Numbered from the stretch's first letter, positions 6,857 through 14,296 are shown. The stretch: 17,356 bases of DNA from DATBDM01 sp036269915 (GCA_036269915.1 DATBDM010000173.1:1-17356), one strand, 5' to 3'. Notes: generated by a model not told the origin, from the letters alone. Translations and numbers: made by a program.

Positions 6857-8052
6857 CCGACCTCGGAGACCAGCAGGACGGCCACGTCGTCGAGCAGCGC
6901 GCCGCCGTTGAGCGCCTCCGCCTGCTCGACGAGCGACCGGACGAGCGCGCCGGGGCGGCCGCCGTGCTCGAGCAGCGCCGCGACGGCCATCGCGACCAGG
7001 CCGGACTCGCCCAGCCGCGCGGGGCCCGCGCCGACGCGACCCTCGATGAGGCCGTCGGTGTAGAGCAGCAGCCCGAAGCCCTCCGGGAGCGCGATCTCGC
7101 GCGCGGGCCAGGTCGCGTCGGCGATCACGCCGAGCGGCGGGCCGCCGCGCTCCGGCGTGACCGGCGTCGCGGCGCTGCCGACGAGCACGACCGGCAGCGG
7201 GTGGCCGGCCACGCGCAGCACCGCGCGGCGTCGGTCGGGATCGATCGAGACCATGCACAGCGTCGTGAAGACGCTGGTGTCGTGGCGCTCGGCGACGAGC
7301 ACCTCCTGCAGGGTGTTCAGCAGCGTCTCGGGAGGGGTCGCGGCCATCACCAGCGTGCGCCAGGCGATGCGCAGGAACACGCCGAGCGCCGCCTCGTCGG
7401 GACCGTGCCCGCAGACGTCGCCGATGATCGCGTGCACGACGCCGTCGCGAGCCTCGACGGCGTCGTAGAAGTCGCCGCCGAGCAGGGCCCGGCGGCGGCC
7501 GGGACGGTAGTGGGCGGCGAGCGCGAGCCGCGGGTCGGAAACGAGCGGCGTCGGCAGCAGGCCGCGCTCGAGGCGCGCGTTCTCCTGCGCGTGGATGCGG
7601 GCCGCCTGCAGCTGCGACTGCGCCTGCTCGGCCCGGCGCCGCTCGACCGCGTAGCGGATCGCCCGCCAGAGGACGTCGCCGTCGACCTTGCCCTTGATCA
7701 GGTAGTCCTGCGCGCCGGCCGCGACCGCCTCGATCCCGCGCAGCGTGTCGTCGAGCCCGGTGAGGACGAGGATCGCGGGCGCGTCCGCGGACTCACGCAG
7801 CTCGAGCAGGCCGGTCAGCCCGGTCGAATCGGGCAGGTCGAGGTCGAGCAGCACGCAGTCGGCGAAGCGCGCCTCGCCCTGCAGCGCCTCGCCGAGCCGG
7901 CTCGCCCGCCGCAGGTCGACCGGCGCGCCCGCCAGCTCGAGCAGGTCCTCGACCAGCAGCGCGTCGCCGTCGTCGTCCTCGACGAGCAGCACGCGGAGCA
8001 GCTCCGGGCTCGTCTCGAGCGTGCCGGGAGCACTGGTCGGGGGGACGGGCAT
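6853..8052 (-). CDS. Fused receiver / SpoIIE-type PP2C phosphatase (RsbU/RssB-like)
   Basis: This 399-residue protein joins a receiver domain (about 19-138) to a PPM/SpoIIE serine phosphatase (about 175-398). The receiver has the acidic cluster EDDD (25-28), phosphoacceptor Asp70 in LLDLDLP and Lys120. A helical linker with coiled-coil character (138-165) leads into the phosphatase, whose metal-binding motifs are GGDFYD (192-197), GDVCGHG (211-217), YTDGLIEG (331-338) and the C-terminal DDVAVLLV. Such proteins usually dephosphorylate an anti-sigma antagonist in a partner-switch; no STAS or RsbW-like gene is in the window. It starts at ATG 8052, 33 nt after the ald stop, and its end overlaps the kinase start. 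Phosphorylation by that kinase is the simplest reading. Confidence 0.95.
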   Translation of the reverse strand: MPVPPTSAPGTLETSPELLRVLLVEDDDGDALLVEDLLELAGAPVDLRRASRLGEALQGEARFADCVLLDLDLPDSTGLTGLLELRESADAPAILVLTGLDDTLRGIEAVAAGAQDYLIKGKVDGDVLWRAIRYAVERRRAEQAQSQLQAARIHAQENARLERGLLPTPLVSDPRLALAAHYRPGRRRALLGGDFYDAVEARDGVVHAIIGDVCGHGPDEAALGVFLRIAWRTLVMAATPPETLLNTLQEVLVAERHDTSVFTTLCMVSIDPDRRRAVLRVAGHPLPVVLVGSAATPVTPERGGPPLGVIADATWPAREIALPEGFGLLLYTDGLIEGRVGAGPARLGESGLVAMAVAALLEHGGRPGALVRSLVEQAEALNGGALLDDVAVLLVSEVG

Positions 8053-8064
8053 ATCGCGCCCGCC

Positions 8065-8074
8065 GCAGTCTAGC
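8065..8074 (-). promoter_or_regulatory. Candidate -10 of the phosphatase-kinase-regulator operon
   Basis: The 10-mer GCTAGACTGC on the minus strand is identical to the one before rpsL (4836-4827). It places TAGACT 14 nt before the phosphatase ATG. No clear -35 is seen, and the element could be complemented by readthrough from ald. Confidence 0.35.
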
Positions 8075-8085
8075 CCCGGGTCAGG

Positions 8086-9216
8086 CTACGCAGCCGCAGC
8101 TTCGCCGAGCGCCTCGAAGAGGTCCTGGTAGGGCTGGCCGGTGGCGTCGGCGACCGGGCGGTAGGTGACCTTCCCCGCGACGACATTGACGCCCTTGGCC
8201 AGGCCGGGGTTCTCGCGCGAGGCGCCGGCGACGCCCTCGTCGGCGACGTGGAGGACGTACGGCAGCGTCGCGTTGGTCAGCGCGCGCGTCGAGGTGACCG
8301 GCACCGCGCCGGGCATGTTCGCCACGCAGTAGTGGATGACCCCGTCGACGTCGTAGGTCGGGTCGCTGTGCGTCGTCGGGCGCGAGGTCTCGAAGCAGCC
8401 GCCCTGGTCGATCGCGACGTCGACGAGCACGGCGCCCGGCTTCATCAGCGAGAGCTGCTCGCGGCGGATCACGTACGGGGCCTTCGCGCCGTGCACGAGC
8501 ACCGCGCCGATCACCAGGTCGACGTCGGGGAGGCGCTGCTCGATGTCGAGCGTCGACGCGTAGCAGGTGTCCGCGCGCCCGCCGAAGGCGATGTCGAGCT
8601 CGCGCAGGCGGTCGATGTTGCGGTCGTAGACGTAGACCGTCGCCTCCATGCCGAGCGCGATGAAGGCGGCGTTCATGCCGACCACGCCGCCGCCGATGAC
8701 CATCACGTTCGCGGCCGCGACGCCGGGGACGCCGCCGAGCAGGATCCCGCGGCCGCCGAGGGGCTTCTCGAGCATGAAGGCGCCCGCCTGAGTGGCGATC
8801 TTGCCCGCCACCTCGCTCATCGGGGCGAGCAGGGGCAGCCGGCCGCGGTCGTCCTCGACGGTCTCGTAGGCGACGCAGGTGGCGCCCGACTCGACCAGCC
8901 CGCGGGTGAGCTCGGCGTCCGGCGCGAGGTGCAGGTAGGTGAAGAGCGTGTGGCGCGGCTCGAGCATCGCGACCTCGCCCGGCTGTGGCTCCTTGACCTT
9001 GACGACCATGTCGGCCTCGGCGAAGACGCTCGGCGCGTCCGGGAGGATGCTCGCGCCCTGCTCCTGGTACTCCTCGTCGGTGATCGCCGATCCGAGGCCG
9101 GCGCCGGCCTGCACGACCACCTCGTGCCCGTGCTCGACGAGTTCGCGGACGCCGGCCTGCGTGAGCGCGACGCGGTACTCGTCGGTCTTGATCTCGGTGG
9201 GGACGCCAACCTTCAC
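8086..9216 (-). CDS. ald: L-alanine dehydrogenase
   Basis: This enzyme interconverts L-alanine + NAD+ with pyruvate + NH4+ + NADH. The 376-residue protein lines up with the well-studied mycobacterial enzyme at its key residues: Arg15 (EYRVAL), Lys75 (VKVKEP), His96 (TYLHLA) and Asp270 (DVAIDQGG). The NAD-binding glycine motif is VIGGGVVG (173-180). The GTG at 9216 is chosen because family homology begins there (KVGVPTEIK) and AAAGG lies about 10 nt upstream; longer reading frames upstream are unrelated proline-rich sequence. It begins 20 nt after the PucR regulator stop and belongs to the aminotransferase-pucR-ald unit. It can regenerate pyruvate and release ammonia from the alanine made by the neighbouring transaminase. 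Confidence 0.97.
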   Translation of the reverse strand: MKVGVPTEIKTDEYRVALTQAGVRELVEHGHEVVVQAGAGLGSAITDEEYQEQGASILPDAPSVFAEADMVVKVKEPQPGEVAMLEPRHTLFTYLHLAPDAELTRGLVESGATCVAYETVEDDRGRLPLLAPMSEVAGKIATQAGAFMLEKPLGGRGILLGGVPGVAAANVMVIGGGVVGMNAAFIALGMEATVYVYDRNIDRLRELDIAFGGRADTCYASTLDIEQRLPDVDLVIGAVLVHGAKAPYVIRREQLSLMKPGAVLVDVAIDQGGCFETSRPTTHSDPTYDVDGVIHYCVANMPGAVPVTSTRALTNATLPYVLHVADEGVAGASRENPGLAKGVNVVAGKVTYRPVADATGQPYQDLFEALGEAAAA

Positions 9217-9236
9217 GGTGATTTCGCCTTTCGGTT

Positions 9237-10850
9237 CTAGGGACGGATCAGCTCGCGCCCCCGCAGGGCGAGCCAGAAGTCGATGCGATCGCGAGCGGAG
9301 TCCAGCGAGCGGCCGGTGAGCTCCTCGACGCGGCGGATGCGGTAGCGCAGGGTATGGCGGTGGCAGTAGAGCTGGCGGGCCGCCCGCTCCCACTGGCCGT
9401 TGCACTCGATGAACGCCTCGAGCGAGCGCATCAGCTCGCCGCCGTAGGTGCCCTCGCCCTCCTCGATCGGCGCGAGGATCGAGTCGCAGAACAGGCGCAG
9501 CGCCTCGTCGTCCTGCAGCGAGAGCAGCAGCTGGAAGGAGCCGAGGTCGCGGAACGTCGCGAGGCCGCCCGGGTGTGCAGGGCCGCCGTTGGTCGAGCCC
9601 GCGCCGGCGAGCTCGCGCGCCTCCAGCGCGCAGCGCGCCTCGTGGAACGCCCGCCGGGTCTCCCCCGGGGCGACGGCGCGGCCGGCGCCGGCGTCGAGCG
9701 CGACGCCGACCTCGGCGCTGACCCGAGCGCGCAGCAGCTCGGCGAGGGCGAACAGCTCCTCGTCGTCGCCCCGGCCGGGTGCGATCAGGGCGCAGGAGAA
9801 GCGCCCGGTGCCGGCGACCAGGCCGGCGGGCGCCTCCTCGGCGACCGCGCGGGCGAGCGAGTCCTCGACCGCCGCCTTGGACTGCCGCGGCGGGGCGAGC
9901 ACGAGCACCGCGGCGGTGTCGCGCAGGCCGAACGGCTCGAGCCGGCGGCCGAGGTCGGCGCCCTCGAGCTCGCCGGAGACCATCGCGGAGAGCACGTCGC
10001 CGGCGAGCCGGCGCTCGGTCTCGTCGGCGACCCGGCGGCGCAGCAGCTCGAGCGCGACGATCGTGACGGCTTGGTGCAGCGTGAGCCGATCGAGCTCGGA
10101 CAGCGCGCCCTGGTCCTTGGCGGCGACGAGCCAGGCCTGCGGCGCGGGCACCTCGCCCCCGCCGTTGCCGTCGGGCGTGCGCGCGACGGGCAGCGCGAGC
10201 GCCCGGCCCTGGAGCGCGCCGCCCGGCGCCCAGCCGCGGCGCGCGCCGTTGCGGGCGCGCTCACGCAGCTCGTCGGCGACGGCCTCGACCGTCTCGTCGG
10301 CGAGCGGGTCGCGCGCGGCGTGCGACGCGAGCAGCTCCCCGCGCGCGTCGAAGATCATCGCGGGGCCGCCGATGATCGACGACAGCGCGCCGGCGACGCC
10401 CTCCAGGCCGCGCTCGGAGAGGACGATCCGCTCGAGCCGCTCGTGCGCGGAGAGCGCGCGCTGCAGGACGGCGTAGTGCTCGTTGACGAGGTGCGCGAAG
10501 GCCTTCTCGGTGACCGCGATGAACGGGACCTCGTAGGGGACCTCGAAGAGCGCGAAGCCGAGCTCCTCGGCGGTCTCGACCATCGCGGGCGGCAGCTTGT
10601 CGTGAGCGAAGCCGGTCCCGTAGCCGAGACCGGAGAGCCCGTGCGACGCGAGCCGCGCGACGTACTCGCGCTGCTGGTCGGGCTGCTCGAGCGCCATGCC
10701 GGTGGTGAGCAGCAGCTCGCCGCCCGACAGCCACGGTGTCGGGTCGAAGAGCTCGGAGATGTGCACCCAGCGCACGGGCTTCTCGGCGCCGGCGGCGCCG
10801 GCGACGAGGCGCAGGTCGAGCTCCGAGACGAGATCGCCGAGGGTCAGCAT
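9237..10850 (-). CDS. PucR-family transcriptional regulator
   Basis: This 537-residue regulator has an N-terminal PucR sensor domain (about 1-130, with VRWVHISELFDPTPWLSGGELLLTT), a central GGDEF-like region (about 290-410) and a C-terminal PucR helix-turn-helix (about 475-530, with WERAARQLYCHRHTLRYRIRRV). In Bacillus subtilis the PucR-type protein AdeR activates ald, so control of the downstream ald is a reasonable inference here. The ATG at 10850 follows the aminotransferase stop by 7 nt, and ald starts 20 nt after this gene ends, so all three are likely on one mRNA. The effector is not visible from sequence; an amino acid or amine handled by the adjacent transaminase is plausible. An inverted repeat 22 bp before the operon is a candidate binding site. 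Confidence 0.95.
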   Translation of the reverse strand: MLTLGDLVSELDLRLVAGAAGAEKPVRWVHISELFDPTPWLSGGELLLTTGMALEQPDQQREYVARLASHGLSGLGYGTGFAHDKLPPAMVETAEELGFALFEVPYEVPFIAVTEKAFAHLVNEHYAVLQRALSAHERLERIVLSERGLEGVAGALSSIIGGPAMIFDARGELLASHAARDPLADETVEAVADELRERARNGARRGWAPGGALQGRALALPVARTPDGNGGGEVPAPQAWLVAAKDQGALSELDRLTLHQAVTIVALELLRRRVADETERRLAGDVLSAMVSGELEGADLGRRLEPFGLRDTAAVLVLAPPRQSKAAVEDSLARAVAEEAPAGLVAGTGRFSCALIAPGRGDDEELFALAELLRARVSAEVGVALDAGAGRAVAPGETRRAFHEARCALEARELAGAGSTNGGPAHPGGLATFRDLGSFQLLLSLQDDEALRLFCDSILAPIEEGEGTYGGELMRSLEAFIECNGQWERAARQLYCHRHTLRYRIRRVEELTGRSLDSARDRIDFWLALRGRELIRP

Positions 10851-10857
10851 GGCCTGG

Positions 10858-12222
10858 TCACGCCAGCCCGAGCTGGCGCGAGGCGCCCTCGAGCGCGGGA
10901 CGCAGGACGGACTCCATCTCCGCGAACTCCTCCGAGCCGGCGACGAGCGGCGGCGAGAGCTGGACGACGGGGTCGCCGCGATCGTCGGCGCGGCAGATCA
11001 GGCCGCGGCGGAAGAGCTCGGAGGAGAGGTAGTCGTCGAGCAGGTGGTCGCCCTCCTGCTGCGTGAACTCCTCCTTGGTCTCCTGGTCCTTGACCAGCTC
11101 GATCGCGAGGAAGTAGCCCATGCCGCGTACGTCGCCGACGATCGGGATGTCACGCAGCGAGTCGAGCATGGCCTTGAACGCGCCCTCGTGCTCGCGCACG
11201 CGGCCGTTGAGGTCCTCGCGCTCGAAGATCTCGATGTTCGCGAGCGCGACCGCGGCAGAGATCGGATGACCCCCGAACGTGATCCCGTGATCGAATGACT
11301 CGTTCCCGTGAGCGAATGGCTCGAACACCTTGTCGTGGGCGATCACGGCGCCCATCGGCGCGTACGCGGAGGTCAGGCCCTTCGCGGTTGTGATCAGGTC
11401 GGGCTCGTAGCCCAGGCGGGTCGCGCCGAACCACTCCCCGAGCCGGCCCCACGAGCAGATGACCTCGTCGGAGACCAGCAGGATCCCGAACTCGTCGCAG
11501 ATCTCGCGCACGCGCGCCCAGTAGCCGTCGGGCGGGACGAGGCAGCCGCCCGAGTTCTGCACCGGCTCGAGGATCACCGCCGAGACGGTCTCGGGACCCT
11601 CGAAGAGGATCCGCTCGCGGATCGCCTCGGCCGGGTCGTCGGACTCCGGGCGGTAGGGGTTCGTGTTCGGGGCGTGGCAGGAGCCCGGGAACAGCGGCTC
11701 GAACGGCCGCCGCGCCTCGGGGATGCCGGTGACGGTGAGCGCGCCCATCGTCGTGCCGTGGTAGGCGAGGTGGCGGCTGACCGCCTTGTAGCGGCCGGGG
11801 TTGCCGGTCACCTTGTGGTACTGACGGGCGAGCTTGAGCGCGGACTCGACCGCCTCCGAGCCGCCGCTCGTGAAGAAGACTCGGTTCAGGTTGGGGGGCG
11901 CGAGCTCGGCGACCTTGGCGGCGAGCTGGATCGACGTCGGGTGCGCGAAGGACCAGTTCGTGAAGAAGGCGAGCTCCTTCGCCTGGCGCGCGCCGGCCTC
12001 GGCGAGCTCGTCGCGGCCGTGGCCGGCGTTGACGCAGAACAGCGCGGCGAGCCCGTCGAGATAACGCCTGCCGTGCTGGTCGTAGACATGGCAGCCCTCG
12101 CCGCGCACGATGATCGGGACCTCACGCTGGTCGAACGCGCCCATGCGCGTGAAGTGCATCCACAGGTGGCGCTTCGCCAGCGCCTGCAGCTCGTCCGTCC
12201 CGATCGGCTCGGTGACCGCCAT
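10858..12222 (-). CDS. Class III (omega) aminotransferase, PLP-dependent
   Basis: This 454-residue enzyme belongs to the fold-type I class III aminotransferases (omega-amino acid/polyamine:pyruvate type). PLP-site features are FFTSGGSEAVESALKLAR (117-134), YHGTTMGAL (154-162), ILEPVQNSGG (217-226), SDEVICSWGR (251-260) with the PLP-nitrogen aspartate Asp252, and the Schiff-base lysine Lys281 in TTAKGLTSAY. ATG at 12222 is chosen because GAGGAG lies 5 nt upstream; a longer frame to 12273 adds an unrelated serine/arginine-rich start. The substrate cannot be fixed. Pairing with alanine dehydrogenase suggests pyruvate as amino acceptor and beta-alanine, GABA or a diamine as donor. It is first in the aminotransferase-pucR-ald unit and diverges from the AbiEi/DUF559 gene across 204 bp. 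Confidence 0.93.
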   Translation of the reverse strand: MAVTEPIGTDELQALAKRHLWMHFTRMGAFDQREVPIIVRGEGCHVYDQHGRRYLDGLAALFCVNAGHGRDELAEAGARQAKELAFFTNWSFAHPTSIQLAAKVAELAPPNLNRVFFTSGGSEAVESALKLARQYHKVTGNPGRYKAVSRHLAYHGTTMGALTVTGIPEARRPFEPLFPGSCHAPNTNPYRPESDDPAEAIRERILFEGPETVSAVILEPVQNSGGCLVPPDGYWARVREICDEFGILLVSDEVICSWGRLGEWFGATRLGYEPDLITTAKGLTSAYAPMGAVIAHDKVFEPFAHGNESFDHGITFGGHPISAAVALANIEIFEREDLNGRVREHEGAFKAMLDSLRDIPIVGDVRGMGYFLAIELVKDQETKEEFTQQEGDHLLDDYLSSELFRRGLICRADDRGDPVVQLSPPLVAGSEEFAEMESVLRPALEGASRQLGLA

Positions 12223-12243
12223 CAGTCTCCTCGATGTTCCAGT

Positions 12244-12264
12244 TCGGCGATCCTGGTTCGCCGA
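12244..12264. promoter_or_regulatory. Dyad upstream of the aminotransferase operon, candidate operator
   Basis: TCGGCGA (12244-12250) and TCGCCGA (12258-12264) are a perfect 7-bp inverted repeat with a 7-bp spacer, one helical turn and a half centre to centre. They lie 22-42 bp before the aminotransferase ATG, where a PucR-type regulator could bind, or where the leader RNA could form a hairpin. Confidence 0.4.
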
Positions 12265-12333
12265 TTCGGACAACGGTATCTGGGAGCTGGCTCGGGCTCA
12301 AGGTCGGCGACGAGGGAGGCCGTCTCGGGGCGC

Positions 12334-12449
12334 GGTGTGTCGCGAGACAGTCGCTATTCGACGGTCGTGCGCCACACCCCCGGCGAGCGGGGGCGAATCT
12401 CCGAGCTGTGTCGCCTCACGGTCGCTATGCGACCGAATCGCGACACACC
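12334..12449. repeat. Twin-hairpin block 3, overlapping a start codon
   Basis: The outer arms GGTGTGTCGCGA (12334-12345) and TCGCGACACACC (12438-12449) are an exact 12-bp inverted repeat. Two related hairpin units follow one another at a 71-bp period, 12334-12378 and 12405-12449, each with a GTGTCGC arm, a central TCGCTATKCGAC and a CACACC arm. Between them CCCCCG-GCGAG-CGGGGG (12377-12393) forms a further 6-bp stem. The layout mirrors the two blocks at 1582-1861. The AbiEi/DUF559 start codon (12427) sits in the central palindrome of the second unit. Confidence 0.8.
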
Positions 12450-13362
12450 CATCGGCCAGGCGCTCGCGCGCCTGGCGTCCCGCCGCCACGGCATCGTCAC
12501 GCTCGAGCAGCTGCGCGGACTCGGATACAGCGACAGCGCCATCGCGCGGCTCGTCCGTGCCGGGCGTCTCCATCGCCTCTACCCGGGGGTGTTCGCGGTC
12601 GGGCACACGACGCTGACCACGGAGGGCCGGCTCCTTGCAGCCGTGCTCGCCTGCGGACCTGGGGCCACGCTCAGCCACTCCGGTGCCGCGTGGTTGTGGG
12701 ACCTTCGCCGCGACGCCGGCAGTCTCGTCCACGTCACCGTGCCTACGACCAACGGCCGGCGACCGCCGCGTGGGATCGCCATCCACCGCACCCGCCGCCC
12801 GATCGAGTCGACGATGCGCGACGGGGTTCCGGTGACCACGCCGATGCGCACGCTCGCCGACCTCGCCGACACGCTGCCGCAGCGCCAGCTCGAGAAGGCG
12901 CTCGAGCAGGCGCACGCGCTCAAGCTCCTCGACGTCGCGGCCATCGACTCCCTGCACGCCGCCGGGCGCCGCGGTCCTCGACGCATCCGACAACTCGTCC
13001 GTCAGCACGACATCGAGCACACCCACACCCGCTCCGAGCTCGAGGACGCGGTGCTCGCGCTCTGCGACCGGTACGGCATCCCGCGCCCGCGCACGAACGT
13101 GCTCATCGAGGGCTACGAGGCCGACTTCGCCTGGCCCGAGCAGAGGCTGATCGTCGAGGCCGACTCCTGGCGGCACCACTCGAGCCGCCGTAACTTCGAA
13201 CACGACCGTGCGAAGGACGCCGACCTCACCGCGCGCGGCTGGCGGGTGGTCCGGCTGACGCACGCGCGCATCACGAGCGAGCCGGACGCGATCGCCCGGC
13301 TGCTCCGCGAGCTCCTGGCTACGCCGCGGCGGCTTCCGCCGCGCGCATGGGCGGCGGGGTGA
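12427..13362 (+). CDS. AbiEi-like antitoxin domain / DUF559 endonuclease-like protein
   Basis: This 311-residue protein has an N-terminal winged-helix region like the type IV antitoxin AbiEi family (about 8-95: RRHGIVTLEQLRGLGYSDSA, RLHRLYPGVFAVG, LSHSGAAWLWDL). Its C-terminus is a DUF559-like fold related to Vsr/PD-(D/E)XK nucleases (about 200-285: EADFAWPEQRLIVEADSW, then FEHDRAKDADLTARGWRVVRLT). The acidic residues Asp233 and Glu244/Asp246 fit a nuclease core, but activity is unproven. Many actinobacterial genomes carry several such genes. No AbiEii nucleotidyltransferase toxin lies next to it, so it does not look like a toxin-antitoxin pair. The ATG lies inside a hairpin repeat without a Shine-Dalgarno sequence. 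Its 3' end overlaps the convergent transporter gene by 44 bp. Confidence 0.8.
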   Translation: MRPNRDTPIGQALARLASRRHGIVTLEQLRGLGYSDSAIARLVRAGRLHRLYPGVFAVGHTTLTTEGRLLAAVLACGPGATLSHSGAAWLWDLRRDAGSLVHVTVPTTNGRRPPRGIAIHRTRRPIESTMRDGVPVTTPMRTLADLADTLPQRQLEKALEQAHALKLLDVAAIDSLHAAGRRGPRRIRQLVRQHDIEHTHTRSELEDAVLALCDRYGIPRPRTNVLIEGYEADFAWPEQRLIVEADSWRHHSSRRNFEHDRAKDADLTARGWRVVRLTHARITSEPDAIARLLRELLATPRRLPPRAWAAG

Positions 13363-14185
13363 CGAGCGCGGCGACGATGACGAGCACGAAGGCGAAGGCC
13401 TGGACGCACATGCCGACCGTGTCGGTGGGCATCGGGTCGCCGAAGACGATGATGCCGCCGAGGATCGTCGAGACGTTCGCGGCGGTGGAGGTCGCGGCGA
13501 TCACCGGGACCGCCTCGCCGTCCTGCAGGCCACGGGCCGACGCGTAGAACGCGGCGATCGAGGCGAAGATCGTGACCGCGAGCCACGGGGAGCCGACGAT
13601 GCCGACGAGGCCGCCCGAGCCGGTCAGCGCCTTGATGGCGACGTCCGAGACGCCGAAGAGCACGCCGGCGGCGGCGCCGAGCATGATCCCGTGGTGGTGG
13701 TCCGGCGCGCCGATGCGCGGACCCGAGATCAGCAGCGCGCCGATCGCGAGCATCCCGCCCTCGAAGGCGAGCATGCCGGCGAGCGAGTAGGTCGAGTGCG
13801 CGCCGTGGACCGCCGGGAGGGTGACGACGAGCAGGATCAGCCCGAGCGCGGTCATGGCGACGCCGAGCCACTGCCGGCGGCCGACCTCGAACCCGAAGAT
13901 CCGCTCGGCCAGCACGGCGAGGATCACGACGCCGGTGGAGAGCACCGCCTGGACGACCGAGAGCGGGGCCATCGCCATGGCGGCGACGTGGAAGGCCCAG
14001 GCGCCCATCGCGACGAGCATGCCGATCGCGAACCAGCGGGAGGCGAACAGCGCGCGACCGCTGCGGAGCGGATGGCGCATGTCGACGCGGGGGGCCGCGC
14101 AAGCGCCCTTGTGCTTGTACAAGAAGCCCAGCTGCGTGGCGATGGCGCACGCGAAAGCGAGCAGGATGCCCAGTTGAAGCGTCAC
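13319..14185 (-). CDS. DMT/EamA-type small-molecule transporter
   Basis: This 288-residue integral membrane protein has about nine to ten hydrophobic helices spread over its length, beginning LQLGILLAFACAIATQLGFL. The two halves repeat the drug/metabolite transporter pattern, with helix pairs such as VVQAVLSTGVVILAVLAERIFG in the first half and VIAATSTAANVSTILGGIIVFGDP in the second. The second half shows the EamA-like VPVIAA...ILGGIIVFGD feature. A NIPA-like magnesium transporter is an alternative; the substrate is unknown. The GTG at 14185 begins the first helix, with a weak GGA 5 nt upstream. The 111-bp gap to the divergent HAD gene contains a hairpin that would lie in this gene's leader. 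The 3' end overlaps the convergent AbiEi/DUF559 gene by 44 bp. Confidence 0.85.
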   Translation of the reverse strand: MTLQLGILLAFACAIATQLGFLYKHKGACAAPRVDMRHPLRSGRALFASRWFAIGMLVAMGAWAFHVAAMAMAPLSVVQAVLSTGVVILAVLAERIFGFEVGRRQWLGVAMTALGLILLVVTLPAVHGAHSTYSLAGMLAFEGGMLAIGALLISGPRIGAPDHHHGIMLGAAAGVLFGVSDVAIKALTGSGGLVGIVGSPWLAVTIFASIAAFYASARGLQDGEAVPVIAATSTAANVSTILGGIIVFGDPMPTDTVGMCVQAFAFVLVIVAALVTPPPMRAAEAAAA

Positions 14186-14240
14186 GAAATCCAGTGCGGT
14201 TGATTGCCCCCGGCCCCTCCGGCCGAGGTGCTACCTACAT

Positions 14241-14268
14241 CGACTCATAAGGTTCCCGCCTTGAGTCG
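14241..14268. promoter_or_regulatory. Bulged hairpin between transporter and HAD genes
   Basis: CGACTC (14241-14246) pairs with GAGTCG (14263-14268). After a two-base bulge (14247-14248), AAGG pairs with CCTT around a TTCCCG loop. That gives 10 bp of stem. It would lie at the very 5' end of the transporter mRNA if the GCTAGTCT element just upstream is its -10. It does not match a riboswitch class I know; the loop is not the ACGR loop of mini-ykkC. Confidence 0.45.
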
Positions 14269-14274
14269 AGTCGG

Positions 14275-14284
14275 GCAGACTAGC
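14275..14284 (-). promoter_or_regulatory. Candidate -10 of the transporter gene (GCTAGTCTGC)
   Basis: This 10-mer differs by one base from the copies before rpsL and the phosphatase gene. TAGTCT (14282-14277) would start transcription near 14270, giving a leader of about 85 nt that begins with the bulged hairpin. No good -35 is seen. Confidence 0.3.
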
Positions 14285-14296
14285 GGCGGTGTCTAA

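Noticed and set aside
6857..7258. Upstream extension of the histidine kinase frame
   Set aside because: It overlaps the phosphatase catalytic domain in another frame. The GTG at 6856 gives a normal short cytoplasmic N-terminus before the first membrane helix.
9354..11066. 570-codon open frame on the plus strand
   Set aside because: It is antisense to the PucR gene, rich in Arg/Glu/Leu/Ala/Gly with no domain pattern. It is a typical shadow frame of GC-rich coding DNA.
11308..12426. Long N-terminal extension of the AbiEi/DUF559 frame
   Set aside because: It is antisense to the aminotransferase and then passes through the hairpin block. AbiEi homology begins just after the ATG at 12427.
14186..14296. 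Guanidine (ykkC-type) riboswitch for the DMT transporter
   Set aside because: The hairpin loops lack the ACGR motif and there is only one stem, so the match is to gene context only.
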